Of a stretch of 10,805 nt of DNA, positions 1 through 4,815 are shown piece by piece; within the stretch, counting starts at the first letter, position 1, and each line of letters opens with the position of its first letter. The notes under the pieces were generated by a model. That model saw only the letters and a program-made list of their open reading frames with translations. It did no database searches and was not told the DNA's origin. A program made the position numbers and the translations under genes. The stretch is from Opitutia bacterium (GTDB taxonomy: Bacteria; Verrucomicrobiota; Verrucomicrobiia; Opitutales; Coraliomargaritaceae): assembly GCA_003503355.1 (NCBI GenBank), contig DOCS01000027.1, positions 1 through 10,805 on the forward strand, written 5' to 3'.

Positions 1-779
1 CCAGTCTGACCATGTTTATCGGTGCTGCCGTGGTGGGGATTCTGACCGCGATTTTCACCCAATGGGTCAGCCGTTTCGGCAAGGTGGATGAAGGCGCGTC
101 GATGGGGATCGTTTTTACTACCTTGTTTGCGTTGGGCCTGTTGCTGATCGTACAGGCGGCCGACCATGTCGATCTCGACGCCAGTTGCGTGTTGTATGGG
201 GCGATCGAATTGACGCCGCTCGACGTCGTCTGGCGTCCGCAGCTGTTCGGCTACAATTTGGACGTGCCCCGTGCGGCACTGGTGCTCGCGCCGGTCTGTG
301 TGGTGAATCTGCTGTTTGTGATTCTTTTCTTTAAGGAACTGCGGATCTCATCCTTTGATTCGGAATTGGCGACCACCATGGGGATCCATGCCAACGTGAT
401 GCATTATTTGCTCATGACGCTGGTGGCCATTACCACGGTTGCGGCGTTCGAAGCGGTGGGCAGTATTATCGTGATCGCTATGTTGATCGTGCCGCCCGCG
501 GCAGCACACCTGTTGACCGACCGATTGGATCTCATGGTACTGATCAGTGTGGTACTGGCGATCTTGGCGGCGATTCTGGGGCATGTGACAGCGATCCTGC
601 TGCCCGGCTGGCTCGGGCTTGATCCGCGTGTGGTCGATGCCACCTCGACCTCCGGGATGATGGCGGTGATGGCCGGTTTGATCTTCGCGGTGGTGCTTTT
701 GTGCGCTCCGCGGCACGGCATGCTGGTGAAGATGTTTCGCCGGTTGGAACCGGTGACGCCGGCTGAGAGTGGGGGCTAG
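1..779 (+). CDS. Metal (Mn/Zn/Fe-type) ABC transporter permease, ABC-3 family, 5'-partial
   Basis: Inner-membrane permease of a binding-protein-dependent ABC importer for Mn, Zn or Fe; it would work with an ATPase and a periplasmic metal-binding protein, presumably encoded upstream outside the window. The frame is open to the window edge (codons for S-L-T precede the ATG at 12), and the usual first one or two membrane segments are missing, so the ATG at 12 is internal and the gene is cut by the window. Visible are several hydrophobic segments, the stretch GIVFTTLFALGLLL, CVLYGAIELTPLDV typical of the MntD/TroD-like branch, and the family's conserved segment VGSIIVIAMLIVPPAAAHLL followed by TDR. 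It ends in TAG at 777. A location at the end of a transport operon is likely, because a gap of almost 300 bases with its own promoter candidate follows. The family is secure; the metal is not readable from the sequence. Confidence 0.9.
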   Translation, partial: SLTMFIGAAVVGILTAIFTQWVSRFGKVDEGASMGIVFTTLFALGLLLIVQAADHVDLDASCVLYGAIELTPLDVVWRPQLFGYNLDVPRAALVLAPVCVVNLLFVILFFKELRISSFDSELATTMGIHANVMHYLLMTLVAITTVAAFEAVGSIIVIAMLIVPPAAAHLLTDRLDLMVLISVVLAILAAILGHVTAILLPGWLGLDPRVVDATSTSGMMAVMAGLIFAVVLLCAPRHGMLVKMFRRLEPVTPAESGG

Positions 780-861
780 TTTTACCCTTTTCGATTTAGC
801 TCCTAAAGCAACTTAACGACGAAGAATCGCCGTATTCGACTGCGCTTTGCTTACGATGGAC

Positions 862-883
862 GACAGCAACGCCGTGCGCTGTC
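862..883 (+). terminator. Possible weak terminator hairpin after ABC permease
   Basis: GACAGC (862-867) and GCTGTC (878-883) form a perfect six-base stem around a ten-base loop, about 80 bases after the permease stop. The following bases (TCTTATC) are only mildly T-rich, so intrinsic termination is uncertain. Confidence 0.25.
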
Positions 884-923
884 TCTTATCAGGAATCGAT
901 CGCAGTTTGATTTTATCCTAGCT

Positions 924-952
924 TTGGTTAAGTTAGTGGACCGGCGTATAGT
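924..952 (+). promoter_or_regulatory. Candidate sigma70-type promoter for the efflux operon
   Basis: TTGGTT at 924-929 and TATAGT at 947-952 are separated by exactly 17 bases, close to the TTGACA-17-TATAAT consensus. A transcript would start near 959 and carry a leader of roughly 110 bases before the TolC-like gene. Bacteroidota-type promoters look different, so this also argues mildly against that phylum. Confidence 0.5.
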
Positions 953-985
953 GTCTACAGGATCTGATTGATCCGTTGTTCCGAG

Positions 986-1017
986 CTGCGCATTGGCCGC
1001 GCAGACTATGCAGTCTG
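986..1017 (+). promoter_or_regulatory. Two overlapping inverted repeats in the presumed leader
   Basis: CTGCGC (986-991) pairs with GCGCAG (999-1004) across a seven-base loop; CAGACT (1002-1007) pairs with AGTCTG (1012-1017) across four bases. The two stems share 1002-1004, so they cannot both be fully formed in one RNA. They may be an operator for a metal-responsive regulator or alternative leader structures. No T-run follows, so a classical attenuator is not evident. Confidence 0.3.
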
Positions 1018-1071
1018 ATCCGGCAACTTTGTGCGGATGACTTAGGGAGAACCGATGGCCAATCATGATCC

Positions 1072-2340
1072 ATGTATACGAATAAGCTTTTACATTACGC
1101 CCGTGGTGGCGTTGTCGTGAGTGCCTGCCTTGGGCTACTGACTACGATGGTTCAGTCTGAAACGCTCTCGCTGGAGCAGTCGCTTCGGCGTGCCGAGTCG
1201 GCCAACCTCAGCCTGGATGCCCTGCGCGAACGGCAGGCCGCGGCACAGCAACGTATAGCGGGTGCTGCGGCGCTACCCGATCCGAAGGTTCAGTATATTT
1301 ACTTTGGCGAATCCGTCGAAACGCGCACCGGCCCGCAAGAGGCGATTTACTCGATGAGCCAGACAGTTCCGTGGTTGCAGAAACTCGGCACCCGCAAGGC
1401 GCTCGCCTCGAGCGATGCCCAGACCTGGTTTTATGTACATCAGCAAGGCTTGCTCGCGCTGCGGCGCGATGTGACCACGGCTTACTCAGAGGCTGTCTAT
1501 CAGGACGAGGCGATGCAATCGACTGAGGCCAATCTCGAGTTGATCGACGACATGCGCGCGATTGTGGAACAGCGGGTGAGGGGAGGGGCGTCGCTCAATG
1601 CGCTGCTGCGGATTGAGCTCGAGCTCGAGCGCATGCGTGATCAACTCGATAAATATAAGCAAGCACGCTTCACCAAACGCACACAACTGGCCGCCTTGTT
1701 ATCAATCGAGGAATCCAATCTGGGCGAATTGGCTACGGTTCCGATAGTAGCCGCGGCGCTCCCATCCGCTCAATCGCTGCAAGAGGCCCTGCAAATAAAG
1801 AACCCGGAACTACTCGCATTGAAGCAACGCACTGGTAGTGCGTCTCAACAAGCCAATCTCAGTCGCTTGAATCGTTATCCGGATTTCACCTTTGGAATCC
1901 ATTACATTCAGGTCGGCGACAACGGCTCTGCCGCGCCTGATGCCGGTAAAGATCCTTGGAATGTTTCGGTGGCCGTCAGCCTGCCTATTTGGCCGGGCAA
2001 GCAACGCGCCGCGATTCAATCGGCGAAGGCAGAACAACGCTCCGCGCTGCAAGTGTATCAGAATCGGTTAATTCAGCTCAAAGCCGCACTCAGTGCCACT
2101 CTCGCGAGCCGGGTAGACAGTTTTCGGCGCACGCTGCGCTATCAGGAGACGCTCATCCCCTTGGCTGAACAAGCATTGGGGAATTCCCGCAGCGCCTACG
2201 AAAGCGACCAACTCAGTGTGCTCGAACTGATCGACAGCGAGCGCGCACTACTGGAACTCAAGTTAAATGAGGCACGCGCGGTGGCGAACGTCATCCAAGC
2301 CGACGCTGCCATCAACGCCCTGACCGGCACGATCGATTAA
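1072..2340 (+). CDS. TolC-family outer-membrane efflux channel (CusC-like)
   Basis: Outer-membrane factor of the tripartite metal efflux system: a trimeric beta-barrel with a periplasmic alpha-helical tunnel that docks to the adaptor and pump. The 422-residue protein has an N-terminal signal peptide (hydrophobic GGVVVSACLGLL at about 12-23, likely cut near Ser29) and then two tandem OEP halves rich in long, charged, coiled-coil-prone helices (about 32-215 and 235-420). DFTFGIHYIQ (271-280) followed by WNVSVAVSLPIW (296-307) is typical of these channels. Unlike E. coli CusC it has no lipobox cysteine at the cleavage site. The frame is closed by TGA at 1066, so the ATG at 1072 is the first possible ATG; its spacing to AGGGAGA is unusually long (21 bases), whereas an out-of-frame ATG at 1055 is ideally placed. 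First gene of the operon; the adaptor starts 19 bases after its stop. Confidence 0.9.
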   Translation: MYTNKLLHYARGGVVVSACLGLLTTMVQSETLSLEQSLRRAESANLSLDALRERQAAAQQRIAGAAALPDPKVQYIYFGESVETRTGPQEAIYSMSQTVPWLQKLGTRKALASSDAQTWFYVHQQGLLALRRDVTTAYSEAVYQDEAMQSTEANLELIDDMRAIVEQRVRGGASLNALLRIELELERMRDQLDKYKQARFTKRTQLAALLSIEESNLGELATVPIVAAALPSAQSLQEALQIKNPELLALKQRTGSASQQANLSRLNRYPDFTFGIHYIQVGDNGSAAPDAGKDPWNVSVAVSLPIWPGKQRAAIQSAKAEQRSALQVYQNRLIQLKAALSATLASRVDSFRRTLRYQETLIPLAEQALGNSRSAYESDQLSVLELIDSERALLELKLNEARAVANVIQADAAINALTGTID

Positions 2341-2359
2341 TCAAAAATTCTAAACAGAC

Positions 2360-4174
2360 ATGAAAAACAAACAAGTCATCCTTTCAATGGGCATCCTGTT
2401 CGTCGGTCTGCTATCCGGGCGTTATTTGATTCCGTCCAACTGCAGCGCGAACTCCGCCGTTAAAACGGTCGAGTCCACCAAGTCCACCACCTGGACCTGT
2501 TCGATGCACCCTCAGATCCGTCAACCTGTCCCCGGTGATTGCCCGATTTGTGGCATGGATCTGGTCCCGTTGATGGATGACCGTGGTGCCGACGCAGGAC
2601 CTCGCGAGTTATCCATGAGTGAAAGCTCGCGGGCCTTGGCTGATATTCAAACCGTCGAGGTGCGGCGTGACTTTCCCACCGCTCAAATCCGCCTCGTCGG
2701 TAAACTGGACTATGATGAAACAAAAGAAAAGTCGCTGACAGCCCGCTTTCCGGCACGCATCGAGCGCCTGTTTGTCAACTTCACTGGCGTCCGGGTCGAG
2801 CGTGGTGAACATCTGGCCGAGGTTTACAGCCCTGAACTTTTAACCGCGCAGCGCGAACTGATCTCAGCCCATCAGCGCGACCCGAACAGCAGCATGACCG
2901 CAGCGGCTCGTGATAAATTGCGGCTGTGGGATTTGCTGCCCGATCAGATCGATTCTATTCTCGAAAGCGGTGAAGCCAAAGATCGTTTCGAACTACGTGC
3001 GCCGATTGGCGGTGTGGTGGTGCTGAAGAAAGTCAACGAAGGCGACTACGTAAAGACAGGCGAGCCACTTTTCAAGATCGTCGATCTCAGTGAGCTGTGG
3101 CTGTATCTCGATGCCTATGAGTCCGATTTGTTTTGGTTGCGCTATGGTCAGCGCGTCGAGTTCTCGGTTGAAACCTATCCCGGTGAGCACTTCACGGGAA
3201 GAATCGCTTTTATCGAGCCGGAGTTGAATCGCAAAACACGCACTGTGCCGATCCGTGTCAATGTGCCCAATGAGGATGGGCGGTTGAAGCCGGGTATGTT
3301 TGCACGTGGGGCCGTAGAATCGAAAATTACCGAAGATGGACAGATTTATGCCCCTGATATGGCGGGGAAGTGGGTCAGCCCCATGCACCCTGAAATTATT
3401 AAAGACGAACCGGGCCCCTGCGATGTGTGCGGGATGGCTCTCGTTCCGATAGAAGACCTCGGCTACGTGTCCAATCTCAATGCTGCAGCGCCGCTGTTGG
3501 TGCCATCCTCCGCAGTGCTGCGTACCGGCAAGCGGGCGATTGTCTATGTGGCGCTGCCGGATAAAGATCGTCCTACGTACGAGGGGCGCGTGATTGCGCT
3601 CGGCCCGAAAGCGGGCGACGAATTTATCGTCAAATCCGGTCTCAATGCCGGTGAACTGGTGGTGACCAACGGCGCCTTTAAAATCGATAGCGCCCTGCAG
3701 ATTCAAGCCAAGGCCAGCATGATGCATCCCGCCGCCCGCGGCCCAATGCCGACGGTCGCCGATCACTCGGCGCATGAAAGCTCGGCCAAGGTGCCGGTCG
3801 AATTGATGGGGCCTTATCTGCAGTTGCAGGCCGCACTCGCGGCGGACGATCTGGAGGCCGCCAAGGCTTCGTTGGACAGTATGATCGCGATCGTCGGACA
3901 CGCCGGATCGCTGGCCGAATTGATCCACAAGCTCATGGCGGCGGGGTCGCTCGACGCCATGCGCCGACCGCATTTTGAAACACTCTCGAACCGTATGGTC
4001 GAAGCGGTTAAAGCGAATCCGGAAGCCTTCAAGTTAACACTTTATCGGATGCACTGCCCGATGGTCTACCCCGACCGCGGCGCCGATTGGCTGCAGTCAG
4101 ACGAGGACCTGTTGAATCCATATTTTGGTGCCAGGATGCTCCACTGTGGGGAAGTGAAAGAGAAAGTTAATTAA
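2360..4174 (+). CDS. cusB: Periplasmic adaptor of RND metal efflux, CusB-type, with two metal-binding modules and C-terminal DUF3347-like module
   Basis: Membrane-fusion protein linking pump and outer-membrane channel, and probably delivering Cu(I)/Ag(I) to the pump. 604 residues, longer than E. coli CusB (about 400). Order: N-terminal hydrophobic anchor or signal (6-19); heavy-metal-binding module 1 (45-71) with C47-x-M49-H50 and C61-P-I-C64-G-M66; hairpin, lipoyl-like and beta-barrel adaptor core (about 83-320) with RAPIGGVVVLKKVNEGDYV (213-231); a second module (338-364) with M342-H343-P and C354-x-x-C357-G-M359 but Ser at the first Cys position; the membrane-proximal domain (about 375-450); and a C-terminal helical module (about 478-600) with HCPM (565-568), WLQ (577-579), NPYFG (586-590) and C596, resembling DUF3347. 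No separate CusF gene is seen, so the fused modules may take that role (inference). No clear Shine-Dalgarno site. Its last 34 codons, stop included, recur as a fragment at 4604-4705. Confidence 0.88.
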   Translation: MKNKQVILSMGILFVGLLSGRYLIPSNCSANSAVKTVESTKSTTWTCSMHPQIRQPVPGDCPICGMDLVPLMDDRGADAGPRELSMSESSRALADIQTVEVRRDFPTAQIRLVGKLDYDETKEKSLTARFPARIERLFVNFTGVRVERGEHLAEVYSPELLTAQRELISAHQRDPNSSMTAAARDKLRLWDLLPDQIDSILESGEAKDRFELRAPIGGVVVLKKVNEGDYVKTGEPLFKIVDLSELWLYLDAYESDLFWLRYGQRVEFSVETYPGEHFTGRIAFIEPELNRKTRTVPIRVNVPNEDGRLKPGMFARGAVESKITEDGQIYAPDMAGKWVSPMHPEIIKDEPGPCDVCGMALVPIEDLGYVSNLNAAAPLLVPSSAVLRTGKRAIVYVALPDKDRPTYEGRVIALGPKAGDEFIVKSGLNAGELVVTNGAFKIDSALQIQAKASMMHPAARGPMPTVADHSAHESSAKVPVELMGPYLQLQAALAADDLEAAKASLDSMIAIVGHAGSLAELIHKLMAAGSLDAMRRPHFETLSNRMVEAVKANPEAFKLTLYRMHCPMVYPDRGADWLQSDEDLLNPYFGARMLHCGEVKEKVN

Positions 4175-4246
4175 CTACAAAAAGCACAGAAGGCACAAAA
4201 ATGAATACACAAGAACTGATAGATTTAGTCCGCCAAAATGGCTTTG
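4073..4246 (+). repeat. Direct repeat, copy 1 (adaptor 3' end plus GxxExxY 5' end)
   Basis: This 174-base segment aligns without a gap to 4604-4777, offset 531 bases, with about 30 differences by hand count (about 83% identity). It covers the last 34 codons of the adaptor including TAA, the CACA-type repeat, the AGAAGG ribosome-binding site, and the ATG and first 15 codons of the GxxExxY gene. Identity is highest around the stop/repeat/start core (about 4155-4217). Confidence 0.9.
4188..4193 (+). promoter_or_regulatory. Ribosome-binding site inside the repeat, for the GxxExxY gene
   Basis: AGAAGG lies seven bases before the ATG at 4201. It is part of the CACA-type repeat itself, so the repeat brings its own translation start signal. 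The same site recurs at 4719-4724 before the truncated copy. Confidence 0.55.
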
Positions 4247-4566
4247 AAACTCATGTCTACTTTAAGAATGGGTTTCTTGAGAAAGTTTATGAAAATTCAC
4301 TTGTGAACCGATTAAGGAAAACAGGCCTTAAGGTTGTTCAACAGCATCCGCTTAATGTTTATGATGAAGATGGAGCCGTTGTTGGTGAGTATGTAGCGGA
4401 TCTGTTTGTTGAGGGGGGATTGATCTTGGAACTCAAGGCAGTAAAAGCGCTCGATAATAATCACTACGCTCAAGTGCTCGCATATTTGAAGGCATCTAAA
4501 ACGAAACACGGTATGTTGATGAATTTCGGCGCACCTAAGTTTCAAGTTAAGAAACTCGTTTTGTGA
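4201..4566 (+). CDS. GxxExxY family protein (PD-(D/E)xK nuclease-like fold)
   Basis: 121 residues, the usual family size. The name-giving motif is present as G24-F-L-E27-K-V-Y30, followed by the expected ENSL helix. Further nuclease-fold positions are visible: D67 in VADLFVE, E77-L-K79 in LILELKAV, and Q91 in YAQVLAYLK, matching a PD-(D/E)xK arrangement with E27 as the helix acid. The family is predicted to be nuclease-like; its role is not established. The gene starts 26 bases after the adaptor stop with a clear AGAAGG at ideal spacing, and separates the adaptor from its pump, which are normally adjacent. AT-rich compared with its neighbours and enclosed by inverted repeat ends, so it probably arrived as a passenger. 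The catalytic-type residues look intact, so it may be active, but nothing here ties it to copper efflux. Confidence 0.85.
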   Translation: MNTQELIDLVRQNGFETHVYFKNGFLEKVYENSLVNRLRKTGLKVVQQHPLNVYDEDGAVVGEYVADLFVEGGLILELKAVKALDNNHYAQVLAYLKASKTKHGMLMNFGAPKFQVKKLVL

Positions 4567-4603
4567 TTTTTGTGCGTTTTGTGGTTGCCGACGAACATGC
4601 GCG

Positions 4604-4705
4604 GATCCCGGGGTCGATTGCCTGCAATTGGATGAGGCCTTGTTGAATTCATACTTGGGCGGCTGGATGCTCCACTACGGCGAATTGAAAGAGAAAGTTA
4701 ATTAA
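4604..4705 (+). pseudogene. Fragment: second copy of adaptor C-terminal end
   Basis: Read in the frame that ends at TAA 4703-4705, this stretch gives DEALLNSYLGGWMLHYGE then LKEKVN, matching DEDLLNPYFGARMLHCGE then VKEKVN at the true adaptor C-terminus. Upstream of 4604 the similarity stops, next to the right end of the GxxExxY element, so there is no start or core domain: only a 34-codon tail. Differences include replacement of Cys596 by Tyr and changes at all codon positions. It is either a decayed duplicate or the tail of a diverged adaptor paralogue brought in by recombination. Confidence 0.75.
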
Positions 4706-4803
4706 CCACAAAAAGCACAGAAGGCACAAAAATGAATATACAAGAACTTACAGATATAGTCAGCCAAGCAGGCTTTGTGGTTTTTCGTGCCTGTGGGTGG
4801 CCA
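4704..4803 (+). mobile_element. Internally deleted mini-copy of the GxxExxY element (MITE-like)
   Basis: About 100 bases: a left end almost identical to copy 1 (4704-4732), 45 bases of GxxExxY 5' coding sequence, then TTTTTCGTGCCTGTGGGTGG (4781-4800), which resembles the inverted right end of the full element. This is the structure expected of an internal deletion derivative. The right end is more diverged than the left, so its assignment is less certain. Confidence 0.5.
4719..4724 (+). promoter_or_regulatory. Ribosome-binding site before the truncated GxxExxY ORF
   Basis: AGAAGG, seven bases before the ATG at 4732. Because that short ORF overlaps the pump start by ATGA, this site could set the translation of the pump by coupling; the pump has no good site of its own. 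Confidence 0.45.
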
Positions 4804-4815
4804 AAAATAAAATGA
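4732..4815 (+). pseudogene. Truncated GxxExxY gene, 27-codon ORF coupled to cusA
   Basis: The first 15 codons (MNIQELTDIVSQAGF) match the intact gene's MNTQELIDLVRQNGF; after that 12 unrelated codons follow from the fused right end, and TGA closes the frame at 4813-4815. The GxxExxY motif and all nuclease positions are lost, so it cannot be a functional family member. The TGA overlaps the pump's ATG at 4812 (ATGA), the usual layout for translational coupling, so the remnant may persist as a translated leader for cusA. That role is inferred from position only. Confidence 0.7.

Larger units (their letters stand above)
780..1071 (+). other. Intergenic region between ABC permease and efflux operon
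   Basis: 292 bases without a convincing gene. From left to right it holds a possible weak terminator hairpin (862-883), a sigma70-like promoter candidate (924-952), two overlapping inverted repeats (986-1017) and a Shine-Dalgarno-like AGGGAGA (1044-1050). It separates the importer from the efflux operon transcribed in the same direction. The minus-strand open frame here (851-1066) has no recognisable protein features. Confidence 0.6.
4173..4590 (+). mobile_element. Putative GxxExxY-carrying element bounded by inverted CACA-type repeats
   Basis: The left end (4173-4201) is made of nine-base units of the form CACARAARR. The right end (4567-4586) reads TTTTTGTGCGTTTTGTGGTT; its reverse complement matches the left end except for one missing nine-base unit. 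Between them lies only the GxxExxY gene. The gene is AT-rich: 40 of its first 120 bases are G or C, against 34 of the 60 bases at 4021-4080 in the adaptor. No transposase is present, so mobilisation would have to be in trans. That this is a mobile unit is inference from the paired ends, the base composition and the two further copies of the end sequence in this window. Confidence 0.5.
4604..4777 (+). repeat. Direct repeat, copy 2
   Basis: Partner of 4073-4246, gapless at offset 531. Homology ends at 4777, where the sequence jumps from codon 15 of the GxxExxY gene to a right-end-like sequence. Confidence 0.9.

Noticed and set aside
1615..1630. GAGCTCGAGCTCGAGC palindromic repeat in the channel gene
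   Set aside because: Encodes E-L-E-L-E in a coiled-coil helix; alternating Glu/Leu codons explain it without any regulatory role.
2993..3973. 326-codon open frame on the minus strand within cusB
   Set aside because: Lies fully inside the adaptor gene, has His/Arg-rich composition without any recognisable motif, and the plus-strand reading has clear domain motifs; it is a codon-bias shadow.
4073..4777. CRISPR-like or phage attachment-site duplication
   Set aside because: Only two long copies, diverged by about 17%, containing coding sequence; no regular spacers, integrase or tRNA gene nearby.
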